DNA of 54,325 nucleotides from positions 1 through 54,325 of the forward strand of contig JADLEF010000081.1 of NCBI GenBank assembly GCA_020846295.1, read 5' to 3'. The notes under the pieces are model-generated. The model saw only the letters and a list, made by a program, of their open reading frames with translations. It ran no database searches and was not told where the DNA came from. A program made the translations under genes and the position numbers. This DNA comes from Acidimicrobiales bacterium. Its GTDB lineage: Bacteria > Actinomycetota > Acidimicrobiia > Acidimicrobiales > CAIXPF01. This document shows, piece after piece, positions 1 through 7,134 of this stretch. How positions within the stretch are numbered: the first letter of the stretch is position 1; every line of letters starts with the position of its first letter.

Positions 1-4
1 CTAA

Positions 5-22
5 CAGGATGTTGAAAATCGT
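5..22 (+). repeat. IS terminal inverted repeat, left
   Basis: CAGGATGTTGAAAATCGT. It matches the reverse complement of 1290-1307 at 14 of 18 positions. It lies downstream of the transposase stop. Confidence 0.8.
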
Positions 23-150
23 CTGATTGGGGCCGGTTCCGACCGGGTTGCTTGTGGGTTGGTGTTGTTGGTCCCGCCACTCGGGGCCGTGGTCACTCCC
101 AGGTCCCGCCAGCCAGACGGGGGTTCCGGGCGCCTTGGGGTTGGCGGGGG

Positions 151-1236
151 TCAGGCGAGGGTGGGTTGGGTGTCCAGGGCGATGATGCGGAGCAGGTTGT
201 AGGTGGCGGTGGTCATCTTGAACCAGGCTCGGTTGCGGTCTCGGCCGCGGTAGCGGAGTTGTCGTCCGCCGGCGATGGTCTTGGCCCAGCCGAAGGGTTC
301 CTCGATGCGTTTGCGGATGCGCTGGCTGACGGCGTGCCCGGCGTGGCGGGTGGTTCTGGCGTCGATGGCGGAGTGCTTGGTGTTCTGGGCGACATGGGGC
401 GTGAACCCGAGCTGGCGGGCCTCGGCACCGAAGCCTTTCGTGTCGTAGGCCTTGTCCGCAGCGACGGTGCGTCGTCTCGCCGCCTTGGGCAATCGGGCCA
501 GCATGTCGATGGCGGTCGAGCGTTCGGCGTAGCCATCGGCGATGGTCAACTCGGCGTCCACGATCAGCGCGGAGCGGTGCTCCATCAACAGGTGCCCGGC
601 GTAACAGAGCGTGGCGGCGGTGTTGTTGCTCTTGCGGTAGAGCCTCGCTTCGGGGTCCGTCGTGGAGGCGTGGGTGTCGTTGGTGCGCTTGTGGCCATGC
701 CACTGCACCTCACTGTTCCGCCCGGCGGGCGGCTCGGAGGGCGGCTGGTCTTTGGGCTTGAAGCTCTTGTGCGACGCCCACGCTTTCAACAGCGTCCCAT
801 CAACGGAGAAGTGCTGCGAGGACAGGTAGCGGCGGAGCTTGGCGAGCCGGACGACGGCCTCGAAGAACTCGTCGGCGACCTCGTGTTCCAACAAGCGCTG
901 GCGGTTCTTGGAGAACGTGGTGGCATCGAACGCGGGTTGGTCGATCCGCATGTCCAGGAACCACTTGAACAGCAAGTCGTAGTTGAGTCGCTCACAGAAC
1001 GCCCGCTCCGAACGGATCGAGTACAACGCCATCAACACCGTTGACTTCAACAGAATCTCCGGCGGCACCGACCGGCGACCCGTCGCCGCGTACATCGAGT
1101 CGAACGTGTCGTCGAGCTCGGCGAGCACCGCGTCCACCACCACCCGGATCCGCCGGATCGGATGGTCAGCCGGGATCAAGTCCTCCGTCGAGACCGACAC
1201 CAACAACGCCAACTGCGGATCGCTGCTCCCACGCAT
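151..1236 (-). CDS. IS5 family DDE transposase
   Basis: Cut-and-paste transposase that acts on the inverted repeats of its own element. The N-terminal region (DPQLALLVSVSTEDLIP, then ALYSIRSERAFCERLNYD) is typical of the DUF772/InsH N-terminal domain. The RNase H-like part shows FSVDGTLLKAWASHKSF for the first catalytic Asp, VAADKAYDTKGF for the second, and RKRIEEPFGWAKT carrying the final Glu. The chosen ATG at 1236 gives 361 residues starting MRGSSDPQ. A GTG at 1275 with a GAGGG upstream would add 13 residues and is equally possible. The gene is uninterrupted and so probably active. Confidence 0.9.
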   Translation of the reverse strand: MRGSSDPQLALLVSVSTEDLIPADHPIRRIRVVVDAVLAELDDTFDSMYAATGRRSVPPEILLKSTVLMALYSIRSERAFCERLNYDLLFKWFLDMRIDQPAFDATTFSKNRQRLLEHEVADEFFEAVVRLAKLRRYLSSQHFSVDGTLLKAWASHKSFKPKDQPPSEPPAGRNSEVQWHGHKRTNDTHASTTDPEARLYRKSNNTAATLCYAGHLLMEHRSALIVDAELTIADGYAERSTAIDMLARLPKAARRRTVAADKAYDTKGFGAEARQLGFTPHVAQNTKHSAIDARTTRHAGHAVSQRIRKRIEEPFGWAKTIAGGRQLRYRGRDRNRAWFKMTTATYNLLRIIALDTQPTLA

Positions 1237-1289
1237 ACCCCCATTCTTTTCGATCCCCACCGAAAACGCGAGCACCCGACCCTCAAGAA

Positions 1290-1307
1290 CCGAATTTCAG
1301 CACCCTG
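1290..1307 (-). repeat. IS terminal inverted repeat, right
   Basis: Read on the minus strand it is CAGGGTGCTGAAATTCGG, matching the left end at 14 of 18 positions. CTAA follows immediately at 1308-1311. Confidence 0.8.
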
Positions 1308-1482
1308 CTAACGCAAGCGTGCAGTGGTGCCGGGGAACGAGCGCGTGGCCGCTGACCATTGCGTTCCCCGGAGGCGGGAGCCAACCGCGCGGGCCTCGCC
1401 GCAGGTGAGATGCAACTTCTCCCACTCGTCAACGGCCCAGGGTGCCGCGCTGCCGAACGTGTGCGACAACTCGTCAGTAGCG

Positions 1483-1672
1483 CTACCGCCGCCGGCGGAC
1501 CTCGCTCACCTTCCGATGCGAAGAGGGGAGGTGGTTCAGCAACGCCTCGCGGTCCCGCCAGCGGTAGGACTCCGCCCAATAGGAACAGAGCTCCTGGAGG
1601 TAGCCGAGCGGGAACCCTGCTCCCATCCGTCGGAGATCTCACGGTCAAGCCAGCGCGTAGCTCGAAGGCGAC
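1483..1672 (-). pseudogene. Epoxide hydrolase N-terminal (EHN) fragment, frameshifted
   Basis: Two adjacent reading frames on the minus strand together read like the N-terminal EHN domain of epoxide hydrolases. The first frame gives ATRWLDREISDGWEQG (about 1662-1614). After a shift the second gives FPLGYLQELCSYWAESYRW followed by RDREALLNHLP. The family pattern TRWPD...W..GVPL.YL.ELC.YW...YDWR..EA.LN..P is clear by eye. Nothing of the catalytic alpha/beta-hydrolase domain follows before a stop at 1483, and the upstream end runs into IS256-type sequence. It is a decayed fragment that cannot encode a working enzyme. Confidence 0.55.
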
Positions 1673-1710
1673 CCCCTGTTTGGCCGCGCTGGCGCGTGTG
1701 CCCACGGACG

Positions 1711-2076
1711 GACGCCTCAGCCGGCCTGTTGTTCGTGTTGGATGGCGCCAAAGCGTTGCACGCCGCCGTGCGCGACGTGTTCGACGGACAACCCGTGCAG
1801 ATCCAGCGTTGCCGGCGTCATAAGAGCGAGAACATCGTCGGCTACCTCCCTGCCGCCGAGAAGGGCTGGGTGCGCCGCAAGCTCACCGCCGCCTGGGCCG
1901 ACCCCGACGTGGCCGAAGCTCGCGCTGCCCTGCAAGAGCTCGCCCGCAAGTTGGACCGGCTCAACCCCGACGCTGCCGCCTCGCTACGCGAAGGACTCGA
2001 GGAGACCATCAGCGTCAACCGGCTCGGCATCGCCGGGACCCTCGGCCGCACGCTGGCACCGCCGATGAACGGTTAG
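1711..2076 (+). pseudogene. IS256 (mutator-type) transposase fragment
   Basis: The reading frame from about 1711 gives AGLLFVLDGAKALHAAVRD, a central IS256-family signature. QRCRRHKSENIVGYLP, WVRRKLTAAWADP and EGLEETISVNRLGIAGTLGRTL follow. In intact members this last block is followed by STNP.ES and the final catalytic region. Here the frame ends APPMNG-stop, and there is no N-terminal half with the first catalytic Asp. It is therefore truncated on both sides. It lies against the epoxide hydrolase fragment on the opposite strand, so this stretch has taken several insertions and deletions. Confidence 0.75.
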
Positions 2077-2126
2077 GGCGACGAGCCACCTGACACCATT
2101 TCATTGCGCTCAGCGGTCAGCCTGGG

Positions 2127-3119
2127 TCAGAGCCCGCTCACCTTGAGCACGGTGCCGATGTTGGTCGCCACGAAGGCGGTGGAACCGGAGATCGCCAGCG
2201 ACGTCGGCTGGTTGAGGTGATCGGCCACCACCGTGAAGTGCCCTGCGTCGTCGACCCTCACCAGCGCCCCGGTATTAGGCGCTGCGGGACTGCCCTCTTC
2301 GCCGCCGTCCCAGTGGCCCTGCAGCAGCCCGTAGAGCGTGCCGTCCTCGGCCGTGGCGATGTCGATGAGGAGTCCGAGATCGCCCTCGTAGTCCCTGCTC
2401 CATCGTCCGGCCTCTTCGCCCATTGCGCCGTCGGCGACGACGCGGATCACCGAGGTGTCGGGGCGATGCGGCACAGGACCAGCGGTGGCCACCAGCAACT
2501 CGCCATCGCGCACGGTCAGACCGATCGGCACCGCATCGGTGGACTCGAAGGCCATCAGCTCGTTGATAGCGCCGGCGGCGTCGACCTGTAGCAACCGACC
2601 GAGGTGGGCGTCGGAGATCACCAGCGTGCCGTCCCATACCGTCATGGCGTACTGCACACCCTGGCTGAGGAACCAGTCGGTGTCCACCGGAGGATGCGCT
2701 TCGGACCAGGAGCCAAGGTCGGCGAACAACGAGAAGGTGCCGTCATCGCCGAGGCGGTAGACGCCCATCACCGCGTCCGGCGCCTCCACGTTCTTGCCGG
2801 CGATGCTGACCAAGGCGTAGGCGCGGCCGTCGAGGAAGGCGACGTCCATCGCCCCACCGATCTCGATGACCCGCTTCGGAAGCCCGCTGCCGGCCAAGGT
2901 CGCAGCACCGGTGGCCGGGTCGACGCGCTGGACGGTGTCATCGACGTTCTTCGACACGTACAACGCTCCATCTGGACCGATCGTGCTCCCCGTGCCCTGC
3001 CCATCGAGAAGCGTGGTGGTCAGACTGGACACGAGCACCTCGTCGGTGTCACCGCAGCCGGCGCTCACGGAAAGGAGTGCGGCGGCGGCCAGCGCCGGCC
3101 AGAGTTGCGATCGTCGCAT
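2127..3119 (-). CDS. ScyD/ScyE-like beta-propeller lipoprotein
   Basis: Probable secreted, lipid-anchored beta-propeller protein of 330 residues. It starts MRRSQLWP, followed by a hydrophobic segment and the lipobox SAGC, so Cys 22 is the likely lipidated residue. The mature part has repeated blade-like units (IGPDGALYVSKNVDDTVQRVD, VWDGTLVISDAHLGRLLQVD, AISGSTAFVATNIGTVLKV), which resemble the ScyD/ScyE family whose members are often exported and of unclear function. The ATG at 3119 is preferred to the upstream ATG at 3206 because it places the signal peptide at the N-terminus and has GAGGT five bases upstream. It lies downstream of the sigma-factor pair on the same strand, so it is a possible target or co-sensor of that system. 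Confidence 0.7.
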   Translation of the reverse strand: MRRSQLWPALAAAALLSVSAGCGDTDEVLVSSLTTTLLDGQGTGSTIGPDGALYVSKNVDDTVQRVDPATGAATLAGSGLPKRVIEIGGAMDVAFLDGRAYALVSIAGKNVEAPDAVMGVYRLGDDGTFSLFADLGSWSEAHPPVDTDWFLSQGVQYAMTVWDGTLVISDAHLGRLLQVDAAGAINELMAFESTDAVPIGLTVRDGELLVATAGPVPHRPDTSVIRVVADGAMGEEAGRWSRDYEGDLGLLIDIATAEDGTLYGLLQGHWDGGEEGSPAAPNTGALVRVDDAGHFTVVADHLNQPTSLAISGSTAFVATNIGTVLKVSGL

Positions 3120-3330
3120 GCGTACCTCGTTGCTTCGTAGAGATGTTTTCGAGCGGCTCGGCCCACTCCCGGGTTCAGTGCCGCTGATCGGAGGCCCTGC
3201 GCTCACCCGGTTGCAGCTCGCGGCCGGCGAACCGCGGCAAGCCAGCTACCCACCTGCGGCACCGAACGGCTGCTTATGACGGCGCCGTCGCCCCCTCCGT
3301 CGGTGCTGGATCCACACTGGCGTCGCAGAG

Positions 3331-4680
3331 TCAGCGCCGGGGTAACCGGTACAAGGTGTTGGTGGAGCCGGTTGCCAGCCAGAGGGCGTCCTCGGTGGCG
3401 ATCACCCCGCCGCCGCCGGGGGCATCGCCATAGCGGGCAACGACCGTGGCGCTGTCTTGATCGACCTGCACGAGTTGCGCCTGTTCGGTGTGGATCCACA
3501 CGGAGCCGTCGGCCACATCGAAGCCGTAACCTCGCATGAGATCGAGTGGACCACCGACGACAACCCACGCCGCCAGGGTGTTGGCCGTTGCATCGATCTT
3601 GGCCAGCACCGCCCGCTGACGGTCGTCGTAGCCGAAAACCCAGACCTGATCTCCTCGCACCTGCACGCCCAAGGGCTCGGCGAGCGGCGTGTCGATCACG
3701 GCCAGCTCACCGCCGTCGGCCAGGTCCAGCCGGCTGACTGCGCCCCCGGCGCGGGCGGCCCACAGAGATCCGGGAGACAGCCCGATGGCGGTGGTCCGGT
3801 CAGGCGCGGTCAGCACGGCATCCACCGTGTTGGTCTCGGCCGATACATGCACGAGCCGCGCCGGTGCACCCAAGGTGATCGACCACAACCCGGTACCCTG
3901 CGCGTCGGGCACCAGCCCGCCGAAGGGACGAAGCCCGTCGGGAACCTCGATGCTGGTCACCGTCGACCCGGTCGCCGGATCGAACCGATACACCGTACCC
4001 GGCCGTCCACTGAGCGCCGGACCGGTCCCGCTGGCACCAGCCCACAACGCGCCGCCGGTCAGGGCCACGCCGACATCCCATTCGACCGGCAAGGTAGCCG
4101 AGGTGAGCACCGCCCCCGTCGACGGATCAAGCACCTCGACGATGTTGCCCCGTCCCACAAGCAGCGTGTCGCCGCCGCCCAAGATCGCCGTGTCGGGTGG
4201 CACCACACTCGAGCTGCCACCAAGCGCAGCGAGCGGCTGCAGCGGCGGGAGCCCGTCCTCCACCGCGGCGGGTACGCTCGTCGAGCTCGCCGTCGTCCCG
4301 ATCGAGCTGCCCGTCGTGCTCGGGCCGCCCGTATCGACGTCATCGAATTGGGTGCGGTTGGCGGCGACGATGGTGACCGCAACGAGGGCGGCCGCGGCGA
4401 CCAACGCTGCAAGAGCGAAGCGACGTCGCCGCTGGACGAGCACGGCCGGCTGCAACTCGGCGACCGATAGCACGGTCAGATCGCTCGCCGATCCCGGCAC
4501 CTCACTCGCCAGCTGCGCTTGGCCCGGCCCGCCGCCGCCGACCTGAGCTGGCCCGGTGGCGCGATCGGCGGCGATGGCGTCGAGCTCGGCGCGAGCGGCG
4601 GCGAGTACCCGGTTGCGGAACGCGGGCGATGGCTCCGTGCGGCCTGGACGCTGGCGAAGCACATCAAAGGGATCAATCAT
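3331..4680 (-). CDS. Membrane protein with outer propeller-like domain, partner of ECF sigma factor
   Basis: A 449-residue protein. Residues 1-85 are cytoplasmic and polar, starting MIDPFDVLRQRPGRTEPS. One transmembrane segment lies at about residues 88-107 after RRRR. A Thr/Ser-rich linker follows, then an outer domain of repeated beta-rich units (VVPPDTAILGGGDTLLVGRG, VGVALTGGALWAGASG, IGLSPGSLWAARAGG, VADGSVWIHTEQAQLVQVD) resembling a YncE/PQQ-type propeller. Its ATG overlaps the stop of the sigma factor gene by 8 bases, so the two are made together. I infer an anti-sigma or sensor role from position and topology. No HxxxCxxC zinc anti-sigma motif is visible, so the cytoplasmic part is not a classical ZAS domain. 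Confidence 0.65.
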   Translation of the reverse strand: MIDPFDVLRQRPGRTEPSPAFRNRVLAAARAELDAIAADRATGPAQVGGGGPGQAQLASEVPGSASDLTVLSVAELQPAVLVQRRRRFALAALVAAAALVAVTIVAANRTQFDDVDTGGPSTTGSSIGTTASSTSVPAAVEDGLPPLQPLAALGGSSSVVPPDTAILGGGDTLLVGRGNIVEVLDPSTGAVLTSATLPVEWDVGVALTGGALWAGASGTGPALSGRPGTVYRFDPATGSTVTSIEVPDGLRPFGGLVPDAQGTGLWSITLGAPARLVHVSAETNTVDAVLTAPDRTTAIGLSPGSLWAARAGGAVSRLDLADGGELAVIDTPLAEPLGVQVRGDQVWVFGYDDRQRAVLAKIDATANTLAAWVVVGGPLDLMRGYGFDVADGSVWIHTEQAQLVQVDQDSATVVARYGDAPGGGGVIATEDALWLATGSTNTLYRLPRR

Positions 4681-5212
4681 GATCGGCTCCTGCGATCTCG
4701 GCGTGGCGGCGCCTATAGGCGCTCTTGGCCCGCATCAGCAGGGTTTCAGTGGCGTGCACAGACCGACCCAACAACTCCGCCACCTCGGGCACTGCCAGCC
4801 CGTCTACATACCGCAAGGTCAGGGCGGCGCGCTGCATGGGGTTCAAGCGGGCCAACACCTCTGCCGCCTCCGCCCCCTCGACCTGATAATCACCAACGTC
4901 GACGGCCACATCCCGCGATTCGGCCACCGCAGCCGCCGCCGCAAGACGGCGGGACTCCTGAGCCTCGCGACGCCAGTGGTCAGCGAGCTTGTGCCGGGCG
5001 ATGCCGATCAACCACCCCACCGACATCGGCACCGATCGTTGCCGGAACGCAGCGATAGCAGCAATGAAGCACTCCGAGGTCAGGTCCTCAGCGAGAACCT
5101 GACGGTGGCACCGGCGCAACAGGTAGTCATAGACCTCCGGCAGCGCCTCGTCGAGCAAGGCGTACAGCGCATCACCCTCCTCGACCGCCCGGTGCTCCCC
5201 TCCAGCATGCAT
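4673..5212 (-). CDS. ECF-type RNA polymerase sigma factor
   Basis: A 179-residue sigma-70-family factor. Region 2 is visible at about residues 20-80 (AEDLTSECFIAAIAAF, then VGWLIGIARHKLADHWRR). Region 4 is at about residues 120-170 (LNPMQRAALTLRYVDGLAV, then VAELLGRSVHATETLLMRAK), a helix-turn-helix for the -35 element. There is no region 3, as expected for the ECF group. It starts ATG with GAGGG four bases upstream. The next gene overlaps it and encodes a membrane protein, the usual sigma/anti-sigma arrangement. It would direct transcription of a small regulon in response to an outside signal. The target promoters are not identifiable here. Confidence 0.88.
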   Translation of the reverse strand: MHAGGEHRAVEEGDALYALLDEALPEVYDYLLRRCHRQVLAEDLTSECFIAAIAAFRQRSVPMSVGWLIGIARHKLADHWRREAQESRRLAAAAAVAESRDVAVDVGDYQVEGAEAAEVLARLNPMQRAALTLRYVDGLAVPEVAELLGRSVHATETLLMRAKSAYRRRHAEIAGADHD

Positions 5213-5341
5213 GTTCCCTCATCGTTCGCAGATCGAACTTTCCGAACATCGTCAGCGAAAATTCGACCCAGGATGCCGCTATCGCTGAAGCGCTGCTCGG
5301 ATGACGGCCCCCGCTCTGGCGGTCTGGCTAACGTGCCAACC

Positions 5342-5812
5342 GTGAACCCACCTGACAACGCCATTGCCCGCCAGGAGTCGTCCGTCGAGATAGCCGCCTC
5401 GCCCGAGGCGGTCTACGACTTGGTTGCCGACCTGACCCGGATGGGCGAATGGAGCCCGGAGTCGACCGGTGGCGCCTGGAAGGACGGCGGCACCGGCAAG
5501 GTCGGCGACTGGGTTGAGGGTCACAACCGCTCCGGCGAGCGGGAGTGGACCCGCGACTGCGAAGTGGTCGTAGCCGACCGCGGCCGCGAGTTCACCTTCG
5601 TGGTGGGCGGCGTCGAGAAGAGCTACACCTGGTGGTGCTACGAGATGGCGCCGTCAGCCGCCGGCACGACGTTGCAGGAAAAGTGGTGGATCGTCAACAA
5701 ATCGCCGGCGCTGCAGGAGATGTCCGAGGAGCGGTTCCAGGCCAGAGTCGCGTTTACGAAGCAGTCGATCGAGGCCACCCTCGCCGCCGTAAAGGCGACC
5801 GCAGAATCCTGA
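5342..5812 (+). CDS. SRPBCC (START/Bet v1-like) family protein
   Basis: A 156-residue protein of the polyketide cyclase/dehydrase-like SRPBCC fold. Evidence is the start ESSVEIAASPEAVYDLVADL, then TRMGEWSPEST, GDWVEGHN, a central TFVVGGVEKSYTWWCYEM strand region and a long C-terminal helix. Members bind small hydrophobic ligands, and the ligand cannot be told from sequence. The GTG at 5342 is chosen because family similarity begins a few residues after it. A GTG at 5333 is an alternative. It is divergent from the sigma factor gene across 129 bases, which must hold both promoters. Confidence 0.7.
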   Translation: MNPPDNAIARQESSVEIAASPEAVYDLVADLTRMGEWSPESTGGAWKDGGTGKVGDWVEGHNRSGEREWTRDCEVVVADRGREFTFVVGGVEKSYTWWCYEMAPSAAGTTLQEKWWIVNKSPALQEMSEERFQARVAFTKQSIEATLAAVKATAES

Positions 5813-6312
5813 CGGCGACTGCCCACCCGCTCGTCGCGCAGGTTCTGGGCGGATGCGCGGCTGCGGATCACGACGGCGGCGGTCCTATTGGTCGTCAGGC
5901 CGCGATGCTCGACCTGTCAAGGGGTGTCGATGGGCGATCGTGCAACAGCACAGCGCAGACCCGGTGCCAGTCGCGCAGTCGCTCCCTATGACTACTTCCC
6001 GACATCGAAGACCTCGCACCACCCGCCAACCCCACCAACCCAGGCGTCCCGTTCACCATCCACCCAGCCGCAAGACAGGAACGTGAGCAACCTCAAGGCA
6101 GGCGACGGGGAAGCGCTGCCGCTGCTGCTCACCTTCGCCAGGGCCGATTGGCCCTCGCAACGGGTCATTGCCGACTTGGCGCGTCGTACCGGATCGAATC
6201 ACGCGGAGCCGCCGCATCGAAGCGGGAGCTCGCCGGCACCGAAGCCACGCCCCCGCAGCGCCTGATCCTCGACCGCGGCGCAGATCGATCCCTCGGAGCG
6301 AAATCGGCTCTC
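5813..6312. other. Gap without a convincing gene
   Basis: About 500 bases separate the SRPBCC gene from the prophage. The only stretch with protein-like character is a GTG-started frame from 6083 (MSNLKAGDGEALPLLLTFARADW...) of about 60 residues ending at 6265. It has no clear ribosome site and no family I recognise. No RNA gene is visible. In the uninterrupted chromosome this region would lie just downstream of tRNA-Val. Confidence 0.4.
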
Positions 6313-6324
6313 ACCAGGACCGTC

Positions 6325-6375
6325 AGGAGTGGGCGCTACAGGACTCGAACCTGTGGCCTCAGCCGTGTGAAGGCT
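6325..6375. other. Left attachment site (att core, tRNA-Val 3' remnant)
   Basis: It is identical over 51 bases to 27460-27510. With a 2-base mismatch the match extends outward to 6313, giving 63 bases in all. It carries the tRNA sequence from the anticodon stem to the 3' end but not the 5' half, so it is not a working tRNA. This is the original chromosomal 3' end of the tRNA, displaced by integration. Confidence 0.93.
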
Positions 6376-6437
6376 TCCTGACCTGCCGACCCAACCAGCG
6401 GTTATGCGTAAAGAGGCAGGTCAGAGCCCATGCTCTT

Positions 6438-6453
6438 GGTACCGCTAGGTACC
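6438..6453. repeat. GGTACC-4-GGTACC inverted repeat
   Basis: A perfect 6-bp palindromic pair around GCTA in the non-coding stretch between the left att core and the first phage gene. It could be a protein-binding site for excision or regulation. There is no direct evidence for either. Confidence 0.4.
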
Positions 6454-6480
6454 TCGACAAAGCACAAAACGCATCTCACG

Positions 6481-6500
6481 AGTTCCCGTTGAGTTCCCGT
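6481..6500 (+). promoter_or_regulatory. Putative integrase arm-type binding site (left arm)
   Basis: Two copies of AGTTCCCGT spaced 11 bases apart. The 20-base block differs at one base from 27386-27405 near the other prophage end, in the same orientation. In the circular phage the two blocks would flank the att core at about 105 and 54 bases, as arm sites of tyrosine integrases do. It lies just upstream of the ribosome site of the first phage gene. Confidence 0.6.
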
Positions 6501-6514
6501 CCAAGGAGAGAGCC

Positions 6515-6832
6515 ATGCCCACCACCCGCACCGCACGCCGCTCGCACGTCGAGGTCGAGGTCGAGGTCGTCGCGACCTCGGATGGAGCGACGCTCACGAT
6601 CTGTGGTCGGGACTCCGGCTACCCCATCGCCGACGGCGAGCTGCTCGTGCTGGCCGAGAAGGCGGCCCAGCTCTGCAACGTGATCGGCCTGGCGTCCTTC
6701 AACGTGGTGGTGCTTGAGATCGACAATGGCCGCAGGGCAGCGCCCCAGGTGCGCACAGTCGAGGTCGGACCCGACCCCATCGACGACCTCGACGCAGCAC
6801 TTGCGGCCGTGGGCTTCGTCGGCGGGCGATGA
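6515..6832 (+). CDS. Small phage protein of unknown function
   Basis: A 105-residue protein with a strong ribosome site (AAGGAG, seven bases before ATG). The N-terminus has a VEVEVEVV strand, the middle reads LTICGRDSGYPIADGELLVLAEKAAQL, and the end is acidic (DPIDDLDAALAAVGF). I do not recognise a family. It is the first gene after the left attachment site, and its stop overlaps the HNH nuclease start (ATGA), so it is co-translated with it. In phages this position often holds a small packaging-associated protein. That is only a positional hint. Confidence 0.7.
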   Translation: MPTTRTARRSHVEVEVEVVATSDGATLTICGRDSGYPIADGELLVLAEKAAQLCNVIGLASFNVVVLEIDNGRRAAPQVRTVEVGPDPIDDLDAALAAVGFVGGR

Positions 6833-7116
6833 CCCGCCGGCGTGACCTCACCGGAGACGCCTACCGGAAGCGCCGCGCCCTCGCCATAGCCAACAGCGGA
6901 GGCATCTGCTGCCTCTGCGGGGAGCCGATGCGCCTCGACCTCCCGGGCACCCACCCGCTGGGGCCCACGGCCGAGCACCTGATCCCAGTCGCGCGGGGAG
7001 GTCACCCCACGGACCCACGCAACCTCTCGGCCAGCCACCAACGATGCAACAGCGCCCGGCAGGACCGGCTGCTCAGCGAGATGCGGATGGCCGAGCGGCC
7101 CAGTCGGACCTGGTAG
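6829..7116 (+). CDS. HNH endonuclease
   Basis: A 95-residue HNH nuclease. It has a zinc-binding CCLCG pair at about residue 27, the catalytic core AEHLIPVARGGHPTDPRNL, then SHQRCNSARQD, which together form the H-N-H beta-beta-alpha-metal motif. In HK97-type phages such a nuclease beside the terminase genes is needed for DNA packaging and cos cleavage. Here it is separated from the terminase by 2.6 kb of reverse-strand cargo, which probably inserted between originally adjacent genes. It overlaps the preceding gene by four bases. Confidence 0.88.
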   Translation: MTRRRDLTGDAYRKRRALAIANSGGICCLCGEPMRLDLPGTHPLGPTAEHLIPVARGGHPTDPRNLSASHQRCNSARQDRLLSEMRMAERPSRTW

Positions 7117-7134
7117 TCCCCCGGCTGGGCCGGC

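Larger units (their letters stand above)
5..1307 (-). mobile_element. IS5-like insertion sequence, apparently complete
   Basis: A 1303-bp element with a single transposase gene on the minus strand. Its ends are imperfect 18-bp inverted repeats (5-22 and 1290-1307, 14 of 18 positions matching), both starting CAGG. It is bordered by the tetranucleotide CTAA at 1-4 and at 1308-1311, which fits the 4-bp YTAR-type target duplication known for IS5 elements. The left duplication is exactly at the window edge, so the flank beyond it cannot be seen. Intact ends, matching duplications and an open transposase suggest a recent insertion. The assignment to the IS5 family rests on transposase motifs and target type. 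The subgroup is not certain, and an IS1182-like element is the alternative. Confidence 0.85.

Noticed and set aside
5888-6265. 125-codon frame left of the prophage
   Set aside because: No ribosome site, no domain, Pro/Arg-rich ends. Kept only as a note in the gap entry.
6325-6375. Second tRNA gene
   Set aside because: It holds only the 3' part from the anticodon stem onward. The 5' half is absent, so it is an att remnant.
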